Shown piece by piece: positions 37,111 to 48,560 of a stretch of 64,000 bases of DNA. The stretch spans positions 31,203,275 through 31,267,274 of the forward strand of contig NC_052664.1 in the NCBI RefSeq assembly GCF_016802725.1, given 5' to 3'. Made by a program: the position numbers and the translations under genes. Under the pieces are notes generated by a model. It saw only the letters and a list, made by a program, of their open reading frames with translations. It had not been told where the DNA came from and made no database searches. The DNA is from Solenopsis invicta. Taxonomy: Eukaryota; Arthropoda; Insecta; Hymenoptera; Formicidae. Numbering within the stretch: position 1 is the first letter of the stretch; each line of letters begins with the position of its first letter.

Positions 37111-38686
37111 TGCATACAAATTTTGAGCGAAAGTGCTTTTCGACGCATCTAACTGTTGGTCATCTCGAAGTTATCTATTTGACAGGATGAAGTTTAACAG
37201 AATATTGTTATTAATATTGTTCATTAAACAATTTATTATTTTGATATAAAACATCTTTTTTTCTGTTTGACATAGTATTCTATTTTTGCAATTATATATG
37301 TACAATTAATACCTGAATTCTCTATGATGTAAAATATTTTTATTTTCGTAAAAGTCTTGAGTTTATTTTGAAAGGAGAGTGAATCGTATTTATATACTAT
37401 TGCAGTATATAAATTTCAAAACTATTTGTAAACTGTTTTTATCTCATAAGATAAATTTATGTTAAACTGAATAGCAACATCGATCTTGTTGCTACTGTCT
37501 TGTCTAAAGTAAAGATGCCCATTCGTCATAGCTAAAAGCATCGATCCCGAAGACTGACGTAGACGGATCGCAAAATTCTTAATTTGACAACTGGTTCCAG
37601 ATGTCTACCAACGTTGCTCAATCATTTTAAATAACATATCACCATCAAATGCATATTTCATATTTAAAATTATTTTTAGATTTAATATTTATATCTGTGA
37701 AAAGATTTTGAAAACGTAATGTAGAAAGAAGACTTGAGAGTTTATCTCAAATTTTTGAGCATAAATAGATATTGAATAGCAAGAATTTTTATTAATGCTT
37801 TTATGGAAATTTCTATCAATCTTTTCGGATTACTATGGGAATTGGGTTATAGCTGAAAGTGTAATTATGTATTTAGTTTAATCACTGCGACGTTTAATAT
37901 TTAATAAATTGTCCGACTGTATTTCGGCTTAACATTTGTGAGAATAATTAGAACGACATTATTCATGATGTTATTTCAAAGTCCGTTGTGATGTTATTTT
38001 AGGATGATGATTAATTTATCGGGGCTCGAAATGATAATATAAGCCGAGTCGCGTCAAATTAATTGCTCGCCATAATTTCATGCTAAATTTCGACGTACCA
38101 TTCAAGCTGCCTTTTACAAACTTCATTTTCGTTCTTCAAACGTGGCCTCGTTAAGTATACACAATTCCCCCCCGTTGTTAAGTAAACATCAATTAATGAC
38201 AGTTGATACCAGGACAGGTGGATCTGCAAAATTTCCGTAAAATTGTTCGCCAGAAGGCGAAGCTAAATCCGCGAGCTGAAGAAATTTATAAGCGAAAATC
38301 CTTTTGCAATTCTAGCGCTATTGCGCGTTGGAATGTTTTTCAAATCAAGTTGGAGATTTGTCTTAGACTTAAAAATTTTTTATTTTTTATGGTTTTTAAA
38401 TCTTGGATAGATTTTTCTTTTAGTAGTAATTTTTTCATTATTTTTGTATGCAGTTATTGCAATATATTATTTAATCATTGTTGATAGAGCGATAAATTTA
38501 ATTTAAAAATAAATAGTACAAATAAACGATTAATTATCGAACTGCACAATCTGATTATATGCGAATTCTGTTTTTAGATGATAAAAAATACATTTATAAA
38601 TACTTTAATAATATATCTCATTGCATTATCTAAAATTAATTATCATCGTGATTATCTTCAAATAAACAAAACGCAAAAATAAATAA
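37111..38686. other. AT-rich non-coding sequence
   Basis: A small hairpin, ATTTATATACT with AGTATATAAAT, lies at 37388-37414. No gene recognised. Confidence 0.55.
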
Positions 38687-39671
38687 AAAGAGCATCAGTA
38701 AAAAGACTTGTTTTTTGACCCATTCCTTGGACCTCGAATTCCAAACTTTTTTTATGCCAAATAATACTATATAATGGAATATTAATCCCAAAGAAATTTT
38801 AAGATGAGCATAAGCGCGGTTTCGGAGATATAAAGGGTTGAAAGTGATGGTTGCTCATAACACAGGGCGCCGTTTTTACTTCTTTTCTGTTGTTTGAATA
38901 AATATTACCATTTCTTATTATTGTATTTTTGCGCGCTGCACACGAATCTGATAAGCAAATTGCTCTATTACATCAGATTTCTTAGAAAAATGTCAAAAAT
39001 GATAATTTTTATCTCACCATAGCGTTAAAAAAATTTATTTCTATCTATCTAAAAATCTATCTAAAATACATATATAACGAAGTGAAACATTGTTTTTTAT
39101 GGATTTTTATCCCGGATTGAAATATAACCTTAATTTTCGTCTAGTATGAAAACTCCCCGAGGTAGATGGAGTTGAAGTGACACGTGACGCCGCCTTTCAC
39201 GGATTGAGATGCTTTTCTAATGAGCTGAGAGTTTTCTTGTCTCTCACAGATTAAGGTGCTTTTTAATGTGAGTCTCCTTGCTTCTCACAGATTGGGTGCT
39301 TTTTTAATGTGAGTGATAGATTTTTAGATAGATAGAAATAGATTTTTGTTAACGCCATGGTTAGATAAAAATGATCATTTTTAACACTTTTCTAAGAAAT
39401 CTAACGTTATAGAGCAATTTGTTTACCAGATTTGTGTTCAGCGCGCAAAAATACAATAGGAAATGGTAACTTTTATTCAAACAACAGAAAAGAAGTCTAA
39501 AAACGGCGCCTTGTGTTATGAGAAACCTTTACTTTCAACCCTTTATATCTCCGGAACCGCTCATCTTAAAATTTCTCTGGGATTAATATCCCATTATATA
39601 GTACTATTTGGCATAAAGAAAAGTTTGAAATTCAAGGTCCAAGAAATGGGCCAAATTTACTGATGCTCTTT
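38687..39671. mobile_element. Foldback element 1 (about 985 bp)
   Basis: Inverted arms 38688 to about 39060 and about 39310 to 39670 are roughly 88% complementary with a few indels. They begin and end with AAGAGCATCAGTA and TACTGATGCTCTT. Shared blocks include ATATAAAGGGTTGAAAGT, CTTCTTTTCTGTTGTTTGAA and GTATTTTTGCGCGCTG. The 250-bp middle holds three tandem copies of a 40-47-bp unit. There is no transposase frame, so it is non-autonomous. No clear target-site duplication. Arm divergence suggests a moderately old insertion. Confidence 0.92.
39193..39319. repeat. Three tandem copies of a 40-47-bp unit in the centre of foldback element 1
   Basis: Copies begin CTTTCACGGATTGAGATGCT (39193), CTCTCACAGATTAAGGTGCT (39241) and TCTCACAGATTGGGTGCT (39280). 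Each continues with TTTTAATGTGAG or a close variant. Tandem subrepeats are typical of foldback-type transposons. Confidence 0.85.
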
Positions 39672-40717
39672 ATAAAATACTTTGGAGCTTACACTGTTGC
39701 GTGCGCCGCTTTCAACTAGACTTCTATAAAGTTACGATATATTACTTCACGTTATAAAAACTTTGACGTAAACTTTAACATTTTTTCACCAATAAAATAT
39801 TTGATATAAAAACATAAAAATTCAGGGATTGAAAATAATGAATAATTTTGTATTTTTAAAAAGAGATTATACATCTACATTTTACTCGAATATTACACGT
39901 TCAAAGTATCATTTTCATCAATATTCATCACTGTCGCGCGAAGGTGCAGGGGAGCGCGACGAAATAATTTAATAAACTTTCCGCGAACGAGAAACACATG
40001 TCACGCATTTCCATACATTCGGCTGCCATGCAGACCTCTCGTCGCGCATCGAAACTTCACGATGAAATATCCTTGACATTCCGTCCGCGTATATACCGAA
40101 AACACTGTCGACACAGTGAGAGGGTAGAGATATCTGGTGACAGGGATCAGAGAACAGCAAGGGTGATTCAGTCTCGTTGTATTATCGTGTGCGAAACGTA
40201 TCTGATAGTTTAGGCCTCGGCTAAAGTTCAAGCTGACGTTTTAATACCCCGTTCACATTCGCCATCACAATCGTCACCCCAAGGGATTGCCATCACCTTC
40301 GTAACCGCCAGAGCGCGAATCCCTTTCGAAGCAACCTGGATTTTTCATTGCCCTGTCGTCTCCCGCGATTAAAAGGGAATTGTATACCCTGTTCGACGGT
40401 CCACTCATTACATTTTCATAATATTGTCGCGACAGCGGCAGCCCTTCCATTAACTTCGACTCTCATCTGAGCAAGTATCAAATATAGAAAAAGAGAACCG
40501 ATGAAACGTTTTCATTAAGCACACTGTCTTGCTTTCCAAGTTTTTTTCAAGCTTAGTTTAGGAATTACATATCCATTTTGTTACGTAAGAACTGTATGAA
40601 AAGCCGTTCAATAAAATTGGCAGGTAAATAAATGACAGTATAGGCATTGCGTCAACTTCGACCCTAATGCCGAGCACATGTTTACCGAAACTGATATCTC
40701 GAGATTTATTTTTTGAT
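39672..40717. other. Non-coding sequence between foldback elements
   Basis: Mixed composition. 39960-40480 is balanced to CpG-rich, with overlapping frames on both strands and no recognised protein. Confidence 0.5.
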
Positions 40718-40775
40718 TAAAGATTATAATACTTTGTATGTATCAAAAATATACAAAGTATTCTTATAATCTTTA
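40718..40775. repeat. 58-nt hairpin
   Basis: TAAAGATTATAATACTTTGTAT (40718-40739) pairs with 40751-40775 except for a small bulge, leaving an 11-base loop. AT-rich. It may be a MITE core or small hairpin; no target duplication seen. Confidence 0.8.
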
Positions 40776-41070
40776 AAATTTAATTGTATTTTGACATCCG
40801 TAATAATATGATTGTATTTTTCATCAATCATTTTATAAACATATTTAAAAATTTAGATAAATTTCACATTAGTAATTATTTAGACAAAAATATAGTACAG
40901 CTTTCTGCGTTTAAGTTTTGTTTTAACATTATATGTGTGTGATACCTTTTATGTTATTATAATTGCGACAAAATAATAAATATAATAGAATCTATTATAG
41001 GTGTAAAATAAGTTCTTAAAAGATAATTATAAACGGTGAGAACGACATGTTAAGTAATCGTAATCCTTTG

Positions 41071-41274
41071 CTAAAGTATGCGTGAAGCTGGCATATCATT
41101 TGGTGGAAACTCACTACACATTGACAGTTCTGGGTTTATTTTCAATAGTTCTACAATTCCTGATAGATAAAACAAATAGTTCTGGCCTTTAAAGCGAAAA
41201 AGACGCATAGGACAAAGTGAGACGCCAGGTTCACGCAGCGTCTCCGTTTGTCCTGCATCATTTTCCAGACCCAA
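41071..41274 (-). other. Open frame in the outer left arm of foldback element 2
   Basis: A 67-codon frame that includes QTETLREPGVSLCP, LFRFKGQNYLF and LLKINPEL. The same frame is open in the opposite arm (42991-43209, plus). Both stay open despite about 10% divergence, although the substitutions include many amino-acid changes. It may be a remnant of an element-encoded protein, or chance. No family recognised. Confidence 0.2.
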
Positions 41275-41389
41275 TTCTTGTAGGATTTTAAAAGATTTAT
41301 AGTTCTAGATGAGTTCTAGAAAGAGTTCCAGCGTTTAACATAATTTATTTAATTTAAAAAAAAATTATTATAAAATATTTATTTTATAA

Positions 41390-42000
41390 TATTACATAAC
41401 AGAGTTTTGTGTACAAAAAAATATTTTTCCTCCAGTTCTGAACGTATCTAAACGTTTTCCGAAGAGTTCCGGTCAATTCAATTATTTATTAATTAGAAAA
41501 AAATTATCTTCCGCGAAAATCGTATATTCGCGTATATGGGTGAGACGCTGGTGTATATTCGAGAATTCTGTGTACCAAAAAATATTTTTCCAATAGATCT
41601 TAATGTATTAAAACGCCTTCCGAAGGGTTTCGGTCGATTCCGATAATAGTTTATCAACAAAAAATTAATAACTTCCGAAAAAGCCGATTTTCCGCATATA
41701 TAGGTGAGATGCTGGTCTTTTTCGAAGAGTTCTGTGTACGAACAAATATTTTTCCTACAATTCTTAACATATTAAAGCGCCTTCGGAAGAATTGCGGTCG
41801 ATTCCGATATTAGTTAATCAACAAAAAATTAATAACTTCCGAAAAGTCGATTTTCCGCTCATATAGGTGAGATGCTGGTCTTTTTCGAAGAGTTCTGTGT
41901 ACGAAAAAATATTTTTCCTGTAGTTTTGAACGTAACCAAGGTCCTTCCAAAAAATTCCGATTGATTTAATTATTTATTAATTAAAAAAAATAATTATTTT
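41390..42000. repeat. Tandem subrepeats, left arm of foldback element 2
   Basis: The anchor GTGTAC ahead of an A-rich ATATTTTTCC word ends at 41414, 41575, 41739 and 41902, giving periods of 161, 164 and 163 bp. Each unit also has TTCCGAAG/CTTCGGAAG-type words, an AATTAATAACTTCC-type block and GTGAGATGCTGG. Confidence 0.9.
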
Positions 42001-42104
42001 TTGTGAAAGTCGTTTATTCCGTATATTTTTAAAATTCTATAAATATAATAAAAAATTAAAAAACAAAAGAAAACAAAAATCTTCCAAAAAAATAAAAACA
42101 TCAA

Positions 42105-42209
42105 AAAAAGGAACCATAATCTCATCACGTCCACGTCATTGATTCCATTGGTTACGCTGAGGACGAGAAAAGCCAGTGTCCATACAACAATACATTTGCC
42201 AGTATACAT
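42105..42209 (-). other. Signal-peptide-like frame in the centre of foldback element 2
   Basis: The minus-strand frame begins MYTGKCIVVWTLAFLVLSV followed by TNG. It has a charged start, a 12-residue hydrophobic core and a small-residue cleavage site, then INDVDVMRLW. The surrounding 42110-42240 has a more balanced composition than the arms and is not repeated. It could be a captured host exon. Downstream, the frame dissolves into A/T-rich low-complexity sequence and I see no good splice donor. Confidence 0.25.
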
Positions 42210-42249
42210 ATAACAATAAATGTGGCTATATCAGGAAATAAAAATTATT

Positions 42250-42900
42250 TAACAAATAATTAATATTGCTGCCGAACTCTATGAAACAATTGTTAAAAAA
42301 GTTCAGACCTACAAGAAAAATATTTTTTTATGCACAGAACTCTAAACAACCGATCAGCGTCTCACCCATATACTCGAATATACGTCTTTCGCGGAAGGTA
42401 ACAATTTTTTTCTAATTAATAAATAATTGAATCGACTGCAATTATTTAGTAGGCGTTTTATTACGTTAAGAACTATTGGAAAAATATTTTTCGGTACACA
42501 GAACTCTCCAATAAAGACCAGCATCTCACTCAAATATGCGGAAAACTGCTTTTTTCGGAAGTTGTTAATTTTTTGTTGATTAACTAATATCGGAATCGAC
42601 CGGAAACCTTCGGAAGGCGCTTTAATACGTTAAGATCTATTGGAAAAATATTTTTTGGTACACAGAACTGTCGAATATACACCAGCGTCTCACCCATATT
42701 CGCGAATATACGACTTTCGCGGAAGATAACAATTTTTTATAAATTAATTATAAACTTATAAATAATTATAAATTAATAAATAATTGAATTGACCGAAACT
42801 CTTCGGAAAACGTTTAGATACGTTCAGAACTGAAGGACAAATATTTTTTTGTACACGAAACTCTATTATGTAATATTATAAAATAAATATTTTATAATAA
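42250..42900. repeat. Tandem subrepeats, right arm of foldback element 2
   Basis: Inverse copies of the left-arm units, with the anchor at about 42332, 42494, 42658 and 42851 (periods 162, 164 and 193 bp). The last unit is lengthened by about 30 bp of reiterated TAAATTAT-type sequence. Confidence 0.88.
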
Positions 42901-42990
42901 TTTTTTTTTAAATTAAATAAATTATGTTAAACGCTAGAACTCTTTCTAGAACTCATCTAGAACTATAAATCTTTTAAAATCTTACAAGAA

Positions 42991-43209
42991 TTGTGTCTGA
43001 AAAATGACGCAAGACAAACTGAGACGTTGCGTGAACCTGGCGTCTCACTTTGTCCTACGCGTTTTTTTCGCTTTAAAGGCCAGAACTATTTGTTTCATCT
43101 ATCAGGAACTGTAGAACTATTGAAAATAAACCCAGAACTGTTAATGTTTAGTGAGTTTTCACCAAATGATATGCCAACTTCACACACACTGCTAAATCCA
43201 AAACGATAA
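42991..43209 (+). other. Open frame in the outer right arm of foldback element 2
   Basis: A 72-codon frame and inverted copy of 41071-41274. It shares QTETLREPGVSLCP, FRFKGQNYLF and LLKINPEL and extends a few codons past the arm boundary. Function unknown. Confidence 0.2.
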
Positions 43210-44545
43210 AGGGCATACACATATCTAATGTACACTCCAGATAGCACAGGCTTTATCCATGTGTGTCGACACGTGCATGCGCTCAGATCTCGTACCTTTG
43301 TGATTAAACAAGGAAGAAGCGTTCGATATAGTATATACAGTACATATCCTTTGATCAACCAACGATGTATCTTATGTACATTTGTGAGGAGACTGTCTCT
43401 AACGATTCCTCTTTCGCTCGCAAAGCTTCCTTTTATGAACGAAATTGTTTGACACATATAAAAATCTTGATCAAATAATTCCATGTAACAAATATATGGT
43501 GTGTGAAAAAAAATGTTTTAGCTAATAATTTCCGATCTGTTCTGAGATTTACCGTATTCATTTTCCTTCTTAGATTTTAATTTCTACTTGAGCTATATGA
43601 AAAGCACTTTAGAGTCTGAAAAAAATCAATGGCAAAATCCTGAATTAAATTTGAATATAAATTATATAAGCAAACATGAATGCCTTATCATGTGAAAAAA
43701 TCCATTTTGCTATACAATATGTTTGTACATATTTATACATCAGATTCCCACAATACAGTTACCTTGAGAGATTGCGGACGTATTTGAATGCAATCGCGTG
43801 CTTAAAATATATCGCATTATCTGTGTCTTGTAGCAATCTTGGAAGTTGCGTTACAAGATATGTAAATTGTTGCGATATTAGTTTGAAGATAAGGGGAATA
43901 TGGTAACGGGGAATGTTAGATCTGCAATCACTGCGAGAGGCAAGTTTTGGCTATCCGCGTATGGTTGAACGATCGATAAGACAGGAGCGTCCTCTTAAAC
44001 AAGCTGCCTCGGCATATGGCTCATCTTTCTTCCCTACCCTTTCGCGCGATCTTTTTCACCCTTCGTATTTGCTGTCAGTCAAGGCCTCCACCGACACTCA
44101 ATCTCGCTACTCTGCTCCGCGAGAATCGGACGGCTGGCATAAACGTATTTCGAGAGAGCAGATTTAAATATCCCTCTCCTGTCTCTTCAGCAACGGAATG
44201 GAATCAGCTCTCATCTTTTGAAAGGAACAATGAAAATTGACGTGCGCGTTCTTGAATGGAATCGATAGTACCAATGGAAAACGTTTCGGAAAGAATTTGC
44301 GATCGTATAACGCTGCATCTTATATTTTACAAACCATTGTTTAAATATGCAAACGCGTGTATGTAAAGTGTATAAACTACAAGGTCAAAAGTCATTAGAA
44401 AAGAATACAATAGCATTCCTAGTAAATTGCTTCCGCTTAATTGAAACTGTACTAGTTTACCAGAGGATTATGTAAGACTAGCCGGTTATAATTGTAAATG
44501 ATAAACAATATAGAAATGTATAAAAATATTGTGATTTATGAAAAA
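43196..44545. other. Non-coding sequence, nothing firmly recognised
   Basis: A minus-strand frame at 43095-43484 (129 codons) crosses the arm boundary of foldback element 2 and has no recognisable domain. A strong acceptor-like tract (CTCTCCTGTCTCTTCAG) ends at about 44189 without a matching exon. Confidence 0.45.
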
Positions 44546-44717
44546 GTGCATGTATTTTCTTTCGAGATAATTCAAAGCACATTTCAAAAATATTAAGAAA
44601 TATTCTAAGAAACCTAGAATATATAAATATAACTTATTGAAAAATTATTATCTCTATATTTTAATTTCTATATTTTTTTAATAATTTATATAATAGAAAA
44701 ATATTTTTTTCTTGTTT
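44546..44717. repeat. Diverged direct repeat, copy 1
   Basis: Aligns with 45559-45713. Shared words include TCGAGATAATTC, ATATTAAGAAA, TTATTGAAAAATT, GTGCAT and TATTTTAATT, with several indels. The copies are about 1 kb apart in the same orientation. Probably an old dispersed repeat or segmental duplication. Confidence 0.75.
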
Positions 44718-44730
44718 GAACTGAAGAAAT

Positions 44731-44780
44731 TCAGTCGAGTGGAAAAACTTGATCAGGTTAACAACATTTTTTTAAGTGTA
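44731..44780. mobile_element. MITE end fragment
   Basis: CGAGTGGAAAAACTTG...AACAACATTTTTTTAAGTG followed by TA resembles the right arm of the MITE at 50256-50494 (CGAGTTGAAAAATTTAG, then CTTTTTTCTCAGTG). No left end was found, so it is a solo terminus. Confidence 0.5.
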
Positions 44781-44784
44781 GATA

Positions 44785-44822
44785 TAATAAATAAATATAT
44801 ATAAATTTATATATTTATTTGG
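44785..44822. repeat. AT palindrome
   Basis: AAATAAATATATAT-AAATTTATATATTTATTT is a near-perfect self-complementary AT tract, likely low-complexity in origin. Confidence 0.6.
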
Positions 44823-45558
44823 TCAAGGTTGAAATAATCTTGTATATAAAAGATTAAAAAATAATTATGCAAATGCCACTTTTGATTTGCAGTTGACGCG
44901 GAGGCGTGAAATCGTACAAGAATCGGAATAGTCATTCATTAGATAGACACGCGATAATTACATACAGGCAAGGCTCGTACATGGGTGGGTAGTTCTGAAA
45001 ATGAAAACGACGCTATTTTAACGGGATTTTATTATTTGTCTCGAACGGTCACTTCTTCCGCTATACTTGCTTCCGCCATTTTTTATCCACCGACTTCTCT
45101 AACGCGGCTTGCTATTTTTTTTTTATTTACTGATCGATCGGCTTTGGAATGTTCGCTTTGGCCGCCGTTTAATCCCATCGAAAACCCATTGAAAATGTGG
45201 ATTGGACGACCAGTCCGGTGGTCGAGCGTGGAAAATAACGAGAAAAAAAGCATATCTGTATCCTGCCATCACGTCGCATCATGGGCGAATTGTGTGACGA
45301 GATAGGCGCGTTTAATCGAGTTGAAAAATATTTTCGTGAGAGTGATAATCGTAAAACTCGATCATTCTATCATAGAGAAATGATAGCTTTGCTTTGACAT
45401 ACAAAAACCGATCTCTATTGAAATTGTTCAATTAAATTTAACTGAAATGTTTTGTTTTTTCATCTTTATTTTAGATATTATTCTTAAGAAAGCAAACGCG
45501 AAAAAGTGTAATAATATTCATAAATGCTTACTTACGTACATGAAATTTATGTAAATGC
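44823..45558. other. Non-coding sequence, nothing recognised
   Basis: A frame of 106 codons at 44985-45305 is balanced in composition but has no recognisable family or splice context. Confidence 0.4.
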
Positions 45559-45713
45559 GTGCATATTTATTCGAGATAATTCCAAAGATATTAAGAAAAA
45601 TATTTTGAAAATCTAAAACGTAAATATAATGTATTATTGAAAAATTTTCTCTGTATTTTAATTCTTACATTTTTTTTTACATAACTTACAATAGAAATAT
45701 TTTTCTTATGTTT
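45559..45713. repeat. Diverged direct repeat, copy 2
   Basis: The partner of 44546-44717. It lacks a 13-bp segment after the TCGAGATAATTC word. Confidence 0.75.
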
Positions 45714-46290
45714 TTTTCTCTTTATAAGGAATTAATTAATTTGTATTTATTCAATATTTAGTGTGTGATTATAAATATTATGGAGTAAATAATATTGTCT
45801 CGGTAATATGCGACACCTACATTAACTCTGATCAAGCTTCCAGACCTCTGAGAAAGCTGTTGCCGATGATGTAGTAACCGTTTTGTACCGACAATCATTA
45901 TCATGGATAAAACAGTTTATTTCGCATTAGGGGTTAGATTTTATACTGGATTATTAGAAACCCGATGCACCTTTCTCAATTGTGTTCCGCTTATAAAAGT
46001 ATGAATTTCTTTGTAAAATTTATATTATGTCATGAAAATGCAAGTATACACTTGGAATGTGCATGATAAAAGCGGCGCGCATTTAAAGCACCTGACCTAC
46101 CCGTAGCTTATTCATCACTCATTGTTCGTTTCGATTTTTCATGAATAACATGAGTCAGCATCACTTATTCATGAATTGCGAAACTCATTTCTCGCGTCCT
46201 CTCTGCCATTGTCGGTGGCTTTTCATCCAATTTGGGGTGTAATTTTCTGTTAATTCTTCATTACAATAAATAACGCGTTAAATAATCATA
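45714..46290. other. Non-coding sequence, nothing recognised
   Basis: AT-rich to balanced, with no repeat structure seen. Confidence 0.5.
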
Positions 46291-46660
46291 AAGCTAACGA
46301 AGTGTGTGAACGCACGCACGCACGCACGCACGCACGCAACGGCGTAAATTGCGAGGAGCGCAGTATCGGCCGCATCTGCGGAACGGTAGCGGGGCACTCG
46401 CCGATGCGCGCGGCGTTTGTGCGGCGGGTTCCCGCGAGTTCGGAGATCCGATCCGATACCCGAGGACGACCGGTGGAATTTCTTTCCTTTTTCCTCTCTC
46501 GTTGCGTCCCGCGCGCGTCGATGGTATCGCGCATCGAGTCCCGTGGATGCGTGCTCGCACGTGGCTCACCACCCACGCGACGGGATAATGCCAATTAAAT
46601 CGGTCGGCGAAAGCGCTTAACCGCAAGTTGACTTGATCTACGACGCTCATTGACTTCCGA
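46291..46660. other. CpG-rich island with (CGCA)7 at its left edge
   Basis: Frames of 65-118 codons are open in at least five of six readings, which reflects composition and not coding. The tetranucleotide CGCA repeats seven times at 46311-46338. Candidate promoter or enhancer. Confidence 0.35.
46311..46338. repeat. (CGCA)7 microsatellite
   Basis: Seven uninterrupted CGCA units. Confidence 0.95.
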
Positions 46661-47078
46661 CCCTCCTTTCCTTCTTTGTTTTATCGTGCGTCATCGATTC
46701 GTCTACCGAACACGCGCTTTCTGTGAAAATCTTTATTACGTATCTTTCTTTCTCATCTTCTTATTTATTGCCTAATTATTGTTGTTTTAATATAATGTGG
46801 TTCTTATTACATTTTATGTAACGCGAAAGCTGCTGTAATGTTGTAGTTATGTTATAATTTCCCCTTTTTTCATAATTAACGATGATGATATATTTAAATC
46901 ATAATTAGTTTTTTGTATAACGTTTATATAGTTTCAATGTTTGAATTCTATGTAAAAGAAAACAATATGTAATTACATGTAATTATGATATAAATGTTAC
47001 GAAATTTTTGTTATATAAATTATTATTCCCAAATTATCTAACAATTACGAGTTGTGTCGACTGGACTGTTTTTTTCTT
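46661..47078. other. AT-rich non-coding sequence
   Basis: Nothing recognised beyond low complexity. Confidence 0.55.
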
Positions 47079-47274
47079 GCACTGAAAAAAATGACTAAAT
47101 TTTAATAAATATTTGTTGAAATAAAATATTTACTTACGGTGCATAAATATTTACTCAATAAAAAAGTGATAGTTAAATTAGTGGTTTTTGTATTAATTGT
47201 AAACATTTATTTACATTTAGTAAATATTTTATTGCAAACGGACATTTATTAAAATTTAATAATTTTTTCTCTCA
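47079..47274. mobile_element. Hairpin MITE
   Basis: Outer arms at 47079-47111 and 47242-47274 share ACTAAATTTTAATAAAT (one mismatch). Pairing resumes inside with AAATAAAATATTTACT against its inverse near 47220-47235. The end CACTGAAAAAAAT resembles the CACTGAGAAAAAA end of the MITE at 50256, so the two may be related. No target duplication could be resolved. Confidence 0.8.
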
Positions 47275-47990
47275 TGGAAATCTTGGTAAATTTTTCAAAC
47301 ATTTTCTTATTTTCGGCTCTCTTAATCTCTATCTTTTCGTAATTAATTTTTGATTTTTAGTTATTTATTTTTGCATTCATTTTGTAAAAAAGTAATTAAA
47401 CTTTTAAGAATTATTAAATAGCGAAGAAGTTAGGAAGTAGCTGTTACTCGTGCCGTGAAGTCTTTTAGCAGACAGGAAGTGTATCACAGTGAAAAAAATG
47501 TTATCTTAAAACTCGAGATATGAAGTTAAAATATTTACACATAATTTCGCAAAGTGTCAGTGACATAGTAATAAAGAATTCACAGGAACGAGAGAAACAG
47601 AGAGAGAGAGTGGCTAATCAAGATGATGCATTTACCGTTGTCTGATTGCGTGAACAGTTTTATGTTTGTATTACTGAATATTCATCCGCTCAAATTCGTT
47701 AAGCCTTCATCTGGGACATTCGTGCATATTCAACGAAAGGGAAATCATGTCGGCGATATTTAGTGAGAAAGAATATCGAGATAAAATCCGGCGATAAAAT
47801 TTTTTGAATGCATAATTAAAAAATAATATCGACGATGTAGCATAATATTGTCTACGCGCATTTACTGAGATCTTTGCATCGATGCGAACGAATTTAACAT
47901 TCGCAAACTCAATATGAATGTATCTCGCGTTACAGTTGTTATCACAGTCGCCTCGTTGAACATATACCGCGTGCTCTAAATTAGGTAATT
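47275..47990. other. AT-rich non-coding sequence
   Basis: A short (GA)n tract at 47598-47610. No gene. Confidence 0.5.
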
Positions 47991-48560
47991 CTCAACCAAA
48001 ACAACAACGCAAAGATTTGTCGAATGTTCCACTGCAGGTTGCCATCCGTAACATATTCGCCTGAGTAACGTTTCGCTCTCGTTGCTCGCTGCCCGATGCT
48101 CGCGGTTGATGCTCACTCCAAGTTTGCAAAGCTTGCAGAAGCGAAAGCACAAGGGTGAGACAGATTGGGAAACATGGGACCGCCATATGCTCGAGGATAC
48201 GAGTCCACTGGCACTCGGAGAGGCGGCGGACCTCTTTTTATTCGTCTAGCGAGTAACGGGTGACGGGAATAATAACGGCATAGAGGTTTTCGAGGCCGAC
48301 CGGATTAGAGCCAGCTCCGTCTGTCCGCGTTCCGCCGTTATACTTGTCGCACTCGCGCCTAGAATCCGACGCGCGAGTCGGCTCGCGCAGCTTCGCCACG
48401 CACCTGTGCACGTGCGGTACGACGTTTTCCGAGATTACACGTTGCCGCAACTGTATGCCGATCTTGTCGGTGTACACACGCTGAATAACACACATTCGAG
48501 CTGCCCTCGAGGAGTATTTCTCGAGAGAGAGCAGTCGCGTCTCGAAGTTCATAAATCATT
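47991..48560. other. CpG-rich patch, no gene seen
   Basis: Minus-strand frames at 47992-48186, 48238-48552 and 48359-48559 overlap in different phases and resemble no family. Confidence 0.35.

Larger units (their letters stand above)
41075..43195. mobile_element. Foldback element 2 (about 2.1 kb)
   Basis: The left arm (41075 to about 42000) and right arm (about 42250-43195) are inverted copies at roughly 88-90% identity. Each arm has an outer unique part of about 320 bp and an inner part made of about four tandem ~163-bp units. The central 250 bp is not repeated. No transposase is present. The exact ends are blurred, and I could not identify a target-site duplication. Confidence 0.93.

Noticed and set aside
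43095..43484. 129-codon minus-strand frame
   Set aside because: It crosses the boundary of foldback element 2, so it is a chance fusion of element and flank, and it resembles no family.
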